A stretch of DNA of 64,000 nt from Ignavibacteriales bacterium (GTDB taxonomy: Bacteria > Bacteroidota > Ignavibacteria > Ignavibacteriales > Melioribacteraceae), in NCBI GenBank assembly GCA_026390775.1, contig JAPLFF010000007.1, positions 868,001 to 932,000 on the forward strand. Reading direction: 5' to 3'. A program made the translations under genes and the position numbers. Below the pieces are notes generated by a model. That model was not told the origin of the DNA. It saw only the letters and a list, made by a program, of their open reading frames with translations, and did no database searches. Positions within the stretch are counted from its first letter, which is position 1. Every line of letters begins with the position of its first letter. Below, in pieces: positions 1 through 8,563 of this stretch.

Positions 1-888
1 GCTTTCCCCGCCGGATAAAAGAGTGGTCAACATACTTAGTGCGTAATAATCCGGTGTACCTTGTGCCGGCATGTGATAAGCTTGAGCTACTAATGGAAGC
101 TGAACTTTATCGTAAACTATTTCTCTAACTTCTGCAGTTTTTACCGGTTCAATTTCTTTAGGACGTACAATCTCTTCTTTCCCCAAAGGGATTTCACCAA
201 AATATTTTTTTATCAATTCTTTTGTTTTGGGAACATCAATATCGCCCGCAATAGTTAAGGTAGCATTATTGGTGACATAGAATTTTTTATAAAAGGCAAT
301 AAACTCATCTATTGTTGCTTGATCAATATATTGTGCGGAACCGATCGGCATCCATCTATATGGATGAACTTTGTAAGCATTGCTGAATATTTTCTCTACT
401 AAAGTTCCGTAAGGTCTGTTATCTAAAGATTGTTTTCTTTCTTCTTTAACTACCTTACGTTGTGTTTCCACGCCTATGCTATCAATCTTTAATTGAAGCA
501 TTCTTTCTGATTCCATATACAAACCAAGTTCAAGCTGATTTGACGGAAGATTTTCATAATAATATGTTCTATCAAAAGAAGTATTAGCATTTAAATTTCC
601 GCCAGCTGATTCAACTATTTTCATATACTGACCACGTTTTATGTTAGGTGAACCTTCAAACATTAAATGTTCAAAGAAGTGAGCAAAACCTGTTCTTGCG
701 GGATCTTCATTTTTACTTCCAACATGGTAAAGCACAGATACATGAACAATTGGATTTGTATTATCTTTATGTAAGATTACACTCAATCCGTTATCAAGCT
801 TATACTGTTCATATAGAATCTTATTAGACTGAGCTGTTATGCTAATAAATCCCATTAGCATAAAAAATATTATGAGTTTGCGTTTCAT
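1..888 (-). CDS. M16 family zinc peptidase, N-terminal part (runs off window)
   Basis: The reading frame is open from an ATG at 886-888 to the first base of the window, giving 296 residues of a longer protein whose C-terminus lies outside. Residues 1-20 form a signal peptide ending SITAQ, so the enzyme is exported. The inverted zinc site HFFEH (about residues 70-74) in the context GFAHFFEHLMFEGS is the M16 (pitrilysin/insulinase) hallmark: two His bind zinc and the Glu is catalytic. The LLSGGES stretch at the truncated end is also typical of M16 subunits. A second, complete M16 protein lies at 26133-28955. Substrate is unknown; family members cleave short peptides. The family call is firm, the full length is not known. 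Confidence 0.9.
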   Translation of the reverse strand, partial: MKRKLIIFFMLMGFISITAQSNKILYEQYKLDNGLSVILHKDNTNPIVHVSVLYHVGSKNEDPARTGFAHFFEHLMFEGSPNIKRGQYMKIVESAGGNLNANTSFDRTYYYENLPSNQLELGLYMESERMLQLKIDSIGVETQRKVVKEERKQSLDNRPYGTLVEKIFSNAYKVHPYRWMPIGSAQYIDQATIDEFIAFYKKFYVTNNATLTIAGDIDVPKTKELIKKYFGEIPLGKEEIVRPKEIEPVKTAEVREIVYDKVQLPLVAQAYHMPAQGTPDYYALSMLTTLLSGGES

Positions 889-1111
889 TAAATCCGCTCC
901 TTATAAATTAATTGATTTGTCTTTAAGAGGTTTATTGATTTGTTAAATTACGAAATTCTTCCTTTTTTGTGAATAATAAGACGACTTCATTTTACAAAAG
1001 TTGTTTTTAATACGCACTTAGAATTATCGTATGTTATTCTATAAATTAAGGAATGAAAATCAACAAGTTGATAAATACTGCCTCGACTGGTTTGGAGTAA
1101 ATTAATATTGT

Positions 1112-2101
1112 TTATTTCTTCTTGAACTTTGGCAGCAGCAACAAGATAATAACTACAAGAACAATAACTCCGCTAACAACAAACGCCCAAACATTTACAA
1201 CTCTTGATTGAACCGTCATATTAAAGTCTTCGTAGCAAAATCTATTTTCATCAAATTCCCAAACTACTTTATTCCCTTCAACTGTTTTCGCATTTGTACT
1301 TAAAATTATACCCGGCATTGTTATTTCGTTTTTAAACGATCCATTTGCAGTGCTGAAATGATTCATTTGATCCTTGATTGATTTAAAAATATTTTCAATT
1401 CCATCCTTCAATCTCCAAACAGATTTTGTTCCTAGAACTTTCTCCAAATATTTCATTAGATCTTCGGTTTTGTCTCCATATTCGCTAATGTGTTCTTTAA
1501 TAACACTTTTCTTTCCGGCGACGAAATCCGGGGTTAGATCTGCAATTTTATTTTTGCCCAGCAGTGTTATAAATTCATCTAAGAAATATTCGAAATAATT
1601 TGCTTCTGCAAATTTGTCCAGTTTCTTCTTGAAAGCTTTGGTTGTGTCATTTTTTAAATATAGTTCATACTCCTGAGGTGTAAGAAAATTTTTTAAAGGA
1701 ATATTCCTAAATGGAAAATATGAACGATAGCCTTCCTCATAATCAAAGTAAGTGTAAAACCATCTAAACTTTTTCTGCAGATTTACGGCAAGACCGATTT
1801 TTCTTTTATTCTTATATTCATTATTAAGACTATTAACATCCTTAAAATATTTTGTTGCTGTGTAAACTGTTTGAGTTGTATCGTCCTTAGCTTTTGTCCT
1901 TTCTATCTTCCAACTATTATCTGCAGGAACTGGAAACACAATGCTGTCCGGTTCAATGGTTTTGTCCTTCACAATTACTGTCCTTACGCATGATCCATCA
2001 CTATTAATTTTTGTGGTAGTCTTATATTCTCTGCATCCGGAAAAGCTCAAAATCATACTCAACACAAACGTTAAAAATGTCAAATAATATTTTATCTTCA
2101 T
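1112..2101 (-). CDS. Lipoprotein with C-terminal membrane anchor, third gene of ECF sigma operon
   Basis: This 329-residue protein has a lipoprotein signal peptide with lipobox SFSGC at about residues 19-23, a long polar domain, and a strongly hydrophobic C-terminal helix (about 305-325) followed by KFKKK. I do not recognise the family. The N-terminal part after the Cys resembles the start of lipoproteins with a DGSC(V/A)RTV-type strand, but no catalytic motif is visible. It starts 1 nt after the anti-sigma gene stops, so the three genes 3430-1112 should be one transcript. Carrying both a lipid anchor and a C-terminal transmembrane helix is odd. It may be a target of, or an input to, the sigma/anti-sigma pair (inference). 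Confidence 0.8.
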   Translation of the reverse strand: MKIKYYLTFLTFVLSMILSFSGCREYKTTTKINSDGSCVRTVIVKDKTIEPDSIVFPVPADNSWKIERTKAKDDTTQTVYTATKYFKDVNSLNNEYKNKRKIGLAVNLQKKFRWFYTYFDYEEGYRSYFPFRNIPLKNFLTPQEYELYLKNDTTKAFKKKLDKFAEANYFEYFLDEFITLLGKNKIADLTPDFVAGKKSVIKEHISEYGDKTEDLMKYLEKVLGTKSVWRLKDGIENIFKSIKDQMNHFSTANGSFKNEITMPGIILSTNAKTVEGNKVVWEFDENRFCYEDFNMTVQSRVVNVWAFVVSGVIVLVVIILLLLPKFKKK

Positions 2102-2102
2102 T

Positions 2103-2873
2103 TTATTTGCCTCTTCGTGTTTTAATTTTTTGTAGTTCGCTATTTAATCTTTCGATTTCAAGTTGTAATGTTTTCATCTTTCCGGTTTCTGTTTCTGAAA
2201 AGATTAGATCTTTTTGATTTAACAATTCACTTTGTAATGATTTAATTTTAGTTTTTGTAGGTTCATCTAATTTTTCATAGTCTAATAAAAGATTTCTTAA
2301 ATCCTTTTTATTTACCAAAAGTAAATCTTTGGACAACTTAACATAAGATGAATTGCCGCTAGCAAATTTGTACGTATCGTAAAAAAATTTAAGCATATCA
2401 TTATCAAAAGAAATAATTTCGGCTTTTGAATTATTAACTTGTGCGGTATTGTTCAATTGACTTTCTAGATGAGTAATATTTTTTATTGCAGAATACTCTT
2501 CGAACATATAAAGTGACACCATTATAAATAAGATCGCTGTTAAGGCGTATCGTACTGGTTTTAGAGAAACGAATAGTATTAGTTTTTCAAAAAAATAAAA
2601 TTCATTCGCATGTTTTAGAATGAGGGACTTATTGTTAATTTTTCGCATAATTGAGTCGATGAGAATTTCTTCGTTATCTAGACTCGGATGCTGTGTTTTC
2701 ATTTTAATAAGCACGCTTTCTGCCCTCTGAACCGACTCATAAATACTTTTACATTCATAGCATGAAGAAATATGTTTTTCAATTAAACTTTTTTCAGCCA
2801 TGGTTAATTCATCTAATCGTTTTGAAAAGATTAATTCCTCTACCTGTCTGCAGTCCATTTTTAATTTTCCCAT
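2103..2873 (-). CDS. Anti-sigma factor with zinc-finger (ZAS-like) domain
   Basis: A putative zinc-binding anti-sigma factor: near the N-terminus it has H34-x3-C38-x2-C41 (HISSCYEC), the zinc-associated anti-sigma signature. A single transmembrane helix follows at about residues 105-125, then an extracytoplasmic part ending in a Glu/Leu/Lys-rich segment (about 200-250) that looks like coiled coil. It would hold the upstream-encoded sigma factor at the membrane until a signal arrives. The longer start overlaps the sigma gene by 13 nt. Met6 (at 2858) begins the conserved MDCRQVEEL and lies just after the sigma stop, so it may be the true start. Family call is strong; the signal is unknown. Confidence 0.88.
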   Translation of the reverse strand: MGKLKMDCRQVEELIFSKRLDELTMAEKSLIEKHISSCYECKSIYESVQRAESVLIKMKTQHPSLDNEEILIDSIMRKINNKSLILKHANEFYFFEKLILFVSLKPVRYALTAILFIMVSLYMFEEYSAIKNITHLESQLNNTAQVNNSKAEIISFDNDMLKFFYDTYKFASGNSSYVKLSKDLLLVNKKDLRNLLLDYEKLDEPTKTKIKSLQSELLNQKDLIFSETETGKMKTLQLEIERLNSELQKIKTRRGK

Positions 2874-3430
2874 TCTATTATTTTCTTTCTGATACTTTGT
2901 CTTGCATAAAAAAGATTCGTTTTAACTGAGCCCGTAGAGATTTTCATTATTCCCGAAACTTCTTCGATTGATAAATCTTCCATATCTCTAAGAATAAAAA
3001 CTGTCTTTTGTTTTTCCGACAACCCACTTGCAAAATGTTTTATCATCGCAGCCAGTTCTTTATTGGTTAATTCCTTTTCAAGATCAATTCCGCTCGGAGT
3101 ATTAATAACAGAATTTTCATCAAGATTCTTAAAAATGTTTCTTCTCCGTTTTTGTGATTTCAATTTGTCGAAACATAAGTTTACGACAATCTTATACATC
3201 CACGTAGTAAATTTTATTTTCTTATCATACTCATTTAAGTGTTTCCATATTCTAATAAAACATTCTTGAACAACATCTTTAGCATCTTCTTCGTTGTATA
3301 ATATTTTGAATGCAACTGCATATCCGAACTTATGATAATTTCTAACAATCACTTCAAAAGCTTTGGTGTCACCCATATTCACTTTAAGAATTAACTCGTT
3401 CAGCTGTTCAATATGAATTTGGTCCTGCAT
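2861..3430 (-). CDS. ECF-type RNA polymerase sigma factor
   Basis: A 189-residue sigma-70 family protein of extracytoplasmic function size. Region 2 is visible at about residues 20-90 (YNEEDAKDVVQECFIRIW then TTWMYKIVVNLCFDKLK), and region 4 at about 135-185 (LSEKQKTVFILRD, then a helix-turn-helix IEEVSGIMKISTGSVKTNLF). No extra C-terminal domain is present. It directs RNA polymerase to a small regulon, usually including its own operon. The downstream gene encodes its probable anti-sigma factor. No clear Shine-Dalgarno sequence precedes the ATG. Confidence 0.93.
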   Translation of the reverse strand: MQDQIHIEQLNELILKVNMGDTKAFEVIVRNYHKFGYAVAFKILYNEEDAKDVVQECFIRIWKHLNEYDKKIKFTTWMYKIVVNLCFDKLKSQKRRRNIFKNLDENSVINTPSGIDLEKELTNKELAAMIKHFASGLSEKQKTVFILRDMEDLSIEEVSGIMKISTGSVKTNLFYARQSIRKKIIEWEN

Positions 3431-3517
3431 GCAGTATTTTCTTTTTTCAATTAATGATACGACTGAAAATAGGAAAAGTTAAATCGAACGGAAAAATATT
3501 TCGGTGGGGTTAATGTA

Positions 3518-3572
3518 GAGACTCGATTTATCGAGTCTCAAATAAAAAAAAGACTTGATAAATCGCGTCTCG
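3518..3572. repeat. Pair of related palindromes downstream of glyQS
   Basis: GAGACTCGAT-TT-ATCGAGTCTC at 3518-3539 is a perfect inverted repeat. A second, imperfect copy in the opposite orientation lies at 3551-3572 (GACTTGATAAATCGCGTCTC). On the minus strand the second copy is followed by a run of T (the A-run at 3542-3550), so it may also terminate glyQS transcription. The pair looks like a small dispersed repeat family; other copies would have to be sought elsewhere in the genome. Confidence 0.65.
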
Positions 3573-3581
3573 AAAAATAAA

Positions 3582-5039
3582 TTATCTCAACTTCTCTGAT
3601 AAATAATTTAGCAATCCGCTAATAGAAATTCTGATCTGTTCCATTGTATCGCGTTCTCTTACAGTAACAGTTTCATCTTGCAGAGTTTGGGTATCAACAG
3701 TAATGCAGAATGGCGTTCCTACTTCATCCATTCTTCTATAGCGGCGACCGACTGCACCTTTGTCATCATAAAAAATTCTAAGGTAAGGACGAAGATCGGC
3801 TTCTATTTTACGAGCGATCTCCGGCATTCCGTCTTTGTTTACTAACGGAAGAATTGCCGCTTTGGTCGGTGCCAATTTTGGATGGAGCCGTAGAACACTG
3901 CGCACATCATCTTTTACTTTTTCTTCGTAATAAGCATCAACCAAAAAAGCCATGAATGAACGGCTTGCACCGGCTGATGTTTCTATTATATATGGAATGA
4001 ATTTCTCTTTTGTCTCGTCATCAAAATATTGCTGGGATTTACCTGAGAATTCCTGGTGTCTTCCCAAATCAAAATCGGTTCTGTTATGAATCCCTTCGAT
4101 CTCTCCCCAGCCGAATGGAAATTCATATTCAATGTCTGTTGCCTCTTTTGCATAATGTGCAAGTTTATCTTTTGGGTGATCATGAAAACGTAATTTACTT
4201 GCGGTCATTCCCAATGATTTGAACCATTCAATTCTTCTTTCTTTCCATTCATCGTAATGCTGTTTGTCTGAACCGGGTTTGCAGAAATATTGCATTTCCA
4301 TCTGTTCAAACTCACGTGTACGGAATAAGAAATTTTTTGTGTTGATCTCATTACGGAATGCTTTCCCGATCTGTGCAATTCCAAACGGAAGTTTTTGCCG
4401 ACTTGAATTGACAACATTTAGAAAATTTACAAAAATTCCTTGAGCTGTTTCCGGACGGAGATAAATAATGTTGGAGGAATCATCAACCGGTCCGAGAAAA
4501 GTTTTGAACATCAAATTAAATTTACGCGGTTGTGTAAATGTTCCTTTGTTGCTGCATTGAGGACATCCGAGTAAATCCAAAAGTTTTGTTGCGGATAATT
4601 GATCTTCAAGAATAGAATTAAATTTTTCTTCAAGTGAACCTTCTTTGGATAGAATTGCAGCATCAAATTCTTTTAAAGCTTTTTCTTTGTTCTTATCACT
4701 GATCAATTCTGTAAGTGTATCTAATCTAAATCTTGCCTTACATTGTTTACAATCAATCATCGGATCGGTAAAGTTCTCAACATGTCCGCTTGCTTCCCAT
4801 ACGCGCGGATGCATTAGTATAGAAGCATCCAATCCTTCAATATCTTCGCGGTAGGTCATCGCTTTCCACCATTCTTCTTTTACATTTTTAAGAAGTTCAA
4901 CACCAAGTGGACCGTAATCCCAGCATCCGTTTAATCCGCCGTAAATTTCCGACGATTGAAATACAAATCCTCTTCTCTTTGCCAGCGAGACGATCTTTTC
5001 TACAATTTCATTCTGATTCTTTGCGATTGCATACCTCAC
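3582..5039 (-). CDS. glyQS: Glycyl-tRNA synthetase, single-chain (alpha2) type
   Basis: Charges tRNA-Gly with glycine in the cytoplasm. The 485-residue protein matches the dimeric class II enzyme: the start region AKRRGFVFQSSEIYGG, class II motif 2 around FRNEI...FRTREFEQMEMQYF, motif 3 near the C-terminus, and a C-terminal anticodon-binding domain (about 380-480). A zinc-like C-x2-C pair (CKQC) near residue 98 and CPQC near 159 are as in this subfamily. The frame opens with GTG at 5037-5039, giving MRYAIAKNQ. An ATG at 5030-5032 is out of frame, so the exact start is unsure. No separate beta subunit is needed for this type. Confidence 0.96.
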   Translation of the reverse strand: MRYAIAKNQNEIVEKIVSLAKRRGFVFQSSEIYGGLNGCWDYGPLGVELLKNVKEEWWKAMTYREDIEGLDASILMHPRVWEASGHVENFTDPMIDCKQCKARFRLDTLTELISDKNKEKALKEFDAAILSKEGSLEEKFNSILEDQLSATKLLDLLGCPQCSNKGTFTQPRKFNLMFKTFLGPVDDSSNIIYLRPETAQGIFVNFLNVVNSSRQKLPFGIAQIGKAFRNEINTKNFLFRTREFEQMEMQYFCKPGSDKQHYDEWKERRIEWFKSLGMTASKLRFHDHPKDKLAHYAKEATDIEYEFPFGWGEIEGIHNRTDFDLGRHQEFSGKSQQYFDDETKEKFIPYIIETSAGASRSFMAFLVDAYYEEKVKDDVRSVLRLHPKLAPTKAAILPLVNKDGMPEIARKIEADLRPYLRIFYDDKGAVGRRYRRMDEVGTPFCITVDTQTLQDETVTVRERDTMEQIRISISGLLNYLSEKLR

Positions 5040-5107
5040 TATTTTATAGATGCGAATATAAAAATTTTTTGATATTGAAAGGGAGGAACACTTCTTTACC
5101 GAGGAGT

Positions 5108-5470
5108 TTATTCATCTCTATGAACAATGCCGGGTGAAAATGCTGGAAGACAAACTGCAACATATTCTGCACCATCTGCGCCGGGAGAACTGTACTGAAC
5201 CCATTCACCTTTATTCACAATAATAGCTTGTCCTGCATTAATATCAATAACAGAATTTTTAGTAGCAACTCTTAACATTCCCTTCAACACTACAGTGTAT
5301 TCATCAAATTCAGGTTTCTGCCCGGGCTCAATCCATCCTGCCGGACTTTTCATCCTTGCAACACTAACCAAGTTTGTTTGGGAATTCACATTGCCGATAA
5401 ACTCTTCGATAATTTTAGGTTTATTTCCTGCAGCTGATATTATTGATGGAGATTCTATTTTAATTGACAA
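5108..5470 (-). CDS. Small single-domain cupin protein
   Basis: A 120-residue protein that appears to be one cupin barrel: PGQKPEFDEYTVVLKG resembles cupin motif 1, and INAGQAIIVNKGEWVQYSSP resembles motif 2. The usual metal-binding His residues of motif 1 are missing (Glu and Asp occupy that stretch), so metal binding is uncertain. It starts with TTG at 5468-5470; a weak AGAG lies upstream. Cupins of this size are often ligand-binding or sugar/amine-modifying proteins, and I cannot assign a substrate. It is transcribed in the same direction as the phosphate genes above it, but an operon is not certain. Confidence 0.82.
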   Translation of the reverse strand: MSIKIESPSIISAAGNKPKIIEEFIGNVNSQTNLVSVARMKSPAGWIEPGQKPEFDEYTVVLKGMLRVATKNSVIDINAGQAIIVNKGEWVQYSSPGADGAEYVAVCLPAFSPGIVHRDE

Positions 5471-5490
5471 AGTTTAATCTCTATTTATTT

Positions 5491-6486
5491 TTAGAACAGT
5501 TTTATAACAGAATAAGTTAAAGCTGAAACTCCGGCAGATAGTGGAATTGTTAATATCCAAGCCCAAACTATTCTACCTGCAACTCCCCATTTTACATTTT
5601 TTAATCCTTTAATAGAACCAACACCCATTATTGAACCTGTGATTGTGTGTGTGGTACTAACCGGAACCCCAAGTCCGGTTGAAATGAATAATGTTGTTGC
5701 TGCACCTAGCTCTGCACAAAAGCCATCCACAGGTCTTAACTTAACAACTTTCTGCCCCATTGTTTTAACAATTCTCCATCCACCGAACATAGTACCTAAG
5801 GCTATTGCAGTGTGACATGAAAGAACAACCCAAAGCGGAATATCTCCAGGACTATCAAACTTCTGAAGAATGCCTGCGCTGAAAAGAAGCCCTGCAATAA
5901 TTCCCATTGTTTTCTGGGCATCATTTCCGCCGTGACCCAAACTGTAAGCGGCGGCAGAAATTAATTGTCCTTTTCTAAATATATGATCTACTTTGAGGGG
6001 ATGACTTTTACGGAATAGATTATAAACAAGTACTCCTAATCCAACACCAAGAATTAATCCCAACATTGGTGAAATAAAAATAAAAATTACAGTCTTAAAA
6101 ATTCCACTTCCAACGAGGGAAGCCGGACCCGCTTTAACGAGTGCCGCTCCCATTAAACCACCAATTAGAGCATGTGACGAACTTGTAGGCAATCCAAAGT
6201 ACCATGTAATAAGATTCCAAATGCAAGCTCCCATCAATGTTGCAAAAATTATTGATGAGTCCATAATTTTGATATCAACAATTCCTTTGCCGATTGTTCC
6301 AGCGACATGAAGACCAAAAACTAAAAAAGCAATGAAGTTAAAAAATGCTGCCCATAAAACTGCGTACCGAGGTGAGAGCACTCTTGTTGAAACAATTGTT
6401 GCAACAGAATTAGCTGCATCATGAAATCCATTTAGAAAGTCGAAGAATAATGCAAGAATTATTAGTAGGAGTACCGCAATAGTCAT
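5491..6486 (-). CDS. pit: Inorganic phosphate transporter, PiT family
   Basis: A 331-residue integral membrane protein with about ten hydrophobic segments. The two inverted PiT signatures are present: FLNGFHDAANSVATIVSTR near the N-terminus (about 15-35) and LGHGGNDAQKTMGIIAG in the middle (about 190-206). Later PVSTTHTITGSIMGVG is the paired phosphate-site motif. PiT proteins carry metal phosphate or phosphate with a cation across the inner membrane at low affinity. It begins 2 nt after the stop of the DUF47 gene, the standard PiT partner, so both are co-transcribed. Confidence 0.95.
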   Translation of the reverse strand: MTIAVLLLIILALFFDFLNGFHDAANSVATIVSTRVLSPRYAVLWAAFFNFIAFLVFGLHVAGTIGKGIVDIKIMDSSIIFATLMGACIWNLITWYFGLPTSSSHALIGGLMGAALVKAGPASLVGSGIFKTVIFIFISPMLGLILGVGLGVLVYNLFRKSHPLKVDHIFRKGQLISAAAYSLGHGGNDAQKTMGIIAGLLFSAGILQKFDSPGDIPLWVVLSCHTAIALGTMFGGWRIVKTMGQKVVKLRPVDGFCAELGAATTLFISTGLGVPVSTTHTITGSIMGVGSIKGLKNVKWGVAGRIVWAWILTIPLSAGVSALTYSVIKLF

Positions 6487-6488
6487 GC

Positions 6489-7115
6489 TTAAGCCTGTTT
6501 TACTAAAATGGATTCAACTATTTTGGAAACATCATCGCATTGATCCAAAACTTTTTCCGAGGTTTGAAAAATGTCTTTCCATTTCATAATGTAAATTGCA
6601 TCCGTCTCGCCGCCAAACAACTCAGCCATAACATCATTCTTAAGTTGATCACCTTCGTCTTCAATTAAATTTACTTCGTTGCAGTACCGCATAATCTTTT
6701 TTGCATCTTTTGTATTACGTAATCCATTTACAGCTTTCGATAGTGCTTCGACTGATCTATCAATTAGTTTTACTTCTTCTCTAAATCTTGGATTAATATC
6801 TGTGATCTTATAAACTTTCATGTGGTTGGAAACTTTCAGAATGTAATCAATCACGCTGTCTAGTTCGTGAGCAAGTTCGTGAATGTCTTCTCTATCAATC
6901 GGGGTAATAAAGGTTTTATTTAATTTCTCCACAATGTTAAACACAATGCTGTCTGCTGTTCGTTCAATCTCTTTAATCTTTTTTACATCTTCATCGCTAA
7001 AAACAGATTTACTCATGTTCTCTTGAAATTGTTTTGAGGCTGTCACACAATGTGCTGCCAGACTGTCGAACATATCGAAGAATTCATATTCTTTTGGTAA
7101 TAGATTAAAACCCAT
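6489..7115 (-). CDS. DUF47 family (PhoU-like) PiT accessory protein
   Basis: A 208-residue, mostly helical protein of the TIGR00153/DUF47 family, distantly related to PhoU. Typical traits are the N-terminal LLPKEYEFFDMFDSLAAH, the repeated acidic helices with EIERTADSIVFNIVEKLN, and FITPIDREDIHELAHELDSVIDYI. It sits directly upstream of pit, the usual arrangement, and is thought to modulate the transporter. AGGAAA lies 8 nt before the ATG. It is divergent from phoU, with 204 nt between the two starts in which promoters for both must lie. Confidence 0.92.
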   Translation of the reverse strand: MGFNLLPKEYEFFDMFDSLAAHCVTASKQFQENMSKSVFSDEDVKKIKEIERTADSIVFNIVEKLNKTFITPIDREDIHELAHELDSVIDYILKVSNHMKVYKITDINPRFREEVKLIDRSVEALSKAVNGLRNTKDAKKIMRYCNEVNLIEDEGDQLKNDVMAELFGGETDAIYIMKWKDIFQTSEKVLDQCDDVSKIVESILVKQA

Positions 7116-7319
7116 TTTAAAATTTCCTTTTTTCTATTATTAATTGATTGGGAAAGAACAGGATTTTGTTTGTACTAAATTAATAAATTATTTCACGTAC
7201 AAGGAAAATAAAATTCATCAATACTTATTATTTATCTGCTATTATGTATTTGGAATTATTGAATTCTATCGCTTAATTTAATATGTGTATTAAACTTAAC
7301 AATTTATCTTAATAATTCT

Positions 7320-8000
7320 ATGCAAGAACATTTTACAAAAGAAGTAGAAGAACTAAAAACAAATCTTATCAAGATGGCCTCACTTGTTGATGAACAGGTT
7401 GATAGATCTTATAAAGCATTGGAGACAGGAGATACTGAACTTTGCCGTGGAATAAAAGCAAAGGATATGGAAATAGATGCTTACGATAATCTTATTCTAA
7501 CTCAGTGTGAAAATATACTTGCATTATTTCAACCCGTTGCAAGCGATCTAAGATTTATTATGTCGGCACTTCTGATCAATAATCAATTAGAAAGATGTGG
7601 AGACATAGCTGTTAACATTGCTCAGCGAGTTAAAAAAACGGCCGCTTTTCATTCGTTAATTATTGAATCACAAATTTTAGATATGGGCAAACGGGCTCGC
7701 GAGATGGTTAAATATGCAATTGATTCTTTTGTTAATCAAAATATCGAGCAAGCGGAAAAGGTTTTACAAGATGAGGATGCTGTTGATAAATTGAATAAAA
7801 GCATATTCAAATTTCTAGTTGCAAAAATGCAGTCGAACCCGGAAGTCATTGAGCCGTGTGCACACCTTGTTGTATTATCAAGACATATTGAAAGATTGGC
7901 AGATCACGCTACAAATATTGCAGAAGATTTAATCTTTTATATAAACGCGGAAATTATTGCTCACAAGAAAAAACTTGAAAGATATAAGAAAGAAAGTTAG
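7320..8000 (+). CDS. phoU: Phosphate signalling regulator PhoU
   Basis: A 226-residue all-helical protein made of two PhoU three-helix bundles. Residues about 1-110 contain MASLVDEQVDRSYKALETGD, the first acidic metal-site region and FQPVASDLRFIMSALLINNQLERCGDIAVNIAQR; the second repeat has VVLSRHIERLADHATNIAEDLIFY at about 185-208. PhoU normally links Pst transporter status to the PhoR kinase. Neither a Pst operon nor phoR/phoB is in this window, so here its neighbour partner is the PiT/DUF47 pair. No good ribosome-binding site precedes the ATG. Confidence 0.94.
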   Translation: MQEHFTKEVEELKTNLIKMASLVDEQVDRSYKALETGDTELCRGIKAKDMEIDAYDNLILTQCENILALFQPVASDLRFIMSALLINNQLERCGDIAVNIAQRVKKTAAFHSLIIESQILDMGKRAREMVKYAIDSFVNQNIEQAEKVLQDEDAVDKLNKSIFKFLVAKMQSNPEVIEPCAHLVVLSRHIERLADHATNIAEDLIFYINAEIIAHKKKLERYKKES

Positions 8001-8052
8001 CCGCTTTTTTGTTTTAATGAATTTTGCGGTTTTAAAAACCGGTAATTCAATA

Positions 8053-8550
8053 TTATTCTTGCGTCGGCATTCCAAATTCTGCCCATTCTTCTTTTGATGG
8101 TCCGTAAACACCGGGCACCTTTAATCCGGCTTGTCTCATAAGCACAGTCATTTGTCCGCGGTGATGCGCTTGATGTGCAATCAAACTAGATAATACACTT
8201 GTTCGTTTCCAAACTTGTCCGTACATATTTATATCATCGTTCAGCATTTCGTCTTTCCAATTCTTCGAGATCAAGTCAGTTACTGCTTTAGATGATTTTT
8301 CATAAATATCTTTAATCGTTTCTACTGATGCCGGCACAGTAGTATTTTCTTCATAGCTAAATGGTAATCCGGTTTTAGAAAGCATCTCCGGAATTGTATT
8401 TGTAATATGCCAGGCAATAAATCCTAAAGATCGTCCGGTTGATGTTACCTTTTGATTCAGCGAAGTGTCGGTTAAGTTTTCAAAAATTTTTAATGTTGCT
8501 TTGCTTTCATACTCCCATCCATCTAAAAAATCATTGATTGTTCTGAACAT
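8053..8550 (-). CDS. DinB-family four-helix protein
   Basis: A 165-residue protein of the DinB/YfiT (bacillithiol- or metal-binding) superfamily, unrelated to DNA polymerase IV. The probable metal-binding histidines are in SLGFIAWHITNTIP (about residue 49) and LIAHQAHHRGQMTVLMRQ (about residues 119-123). GGAGG is well placed before the ATG. Family members bind a divalent metal and some act as thiol transferases or mycothiol/bacillithiol-dependent enzymes; the activity here is unknown. It lies 13 nt downstream of the glycosidase gene on the same strand and could be co-transcribed. Confidence 0.88.
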   Translation of the reverse strand: MFRTINDFLDGWEYESKATLKIFENLTDTSLNQKVTSTGRSLGFIAWHITNTIPEMLSKTGLPFSYEENTTVPASVETIKDIYEKSSKAVTDLISKNWKDEMLNDDINMYGQVWKRTSVLSSLIAHQAHHRGQMTVLMRQAGLKVPGVYGPSKEEWAEFGMPTQE

Positions 8551-8563
8551 ATTTCCTCCAATA

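Noticed and set aside
8001-8052. Terminator between phoU and the DinB-like gene
   Set aside because: Only short complementarity (CCGC/GCGG and GGTTTT/AAAACC) without a convincing stem plus T-run.
8053-8550. DNA polymerase IV (DinB) from the family name
   Set aside because: It is the unrelated metal-binding four-helix DinB/YfiT superfamily; the Y-family polymerase is a separate gene at 13777.
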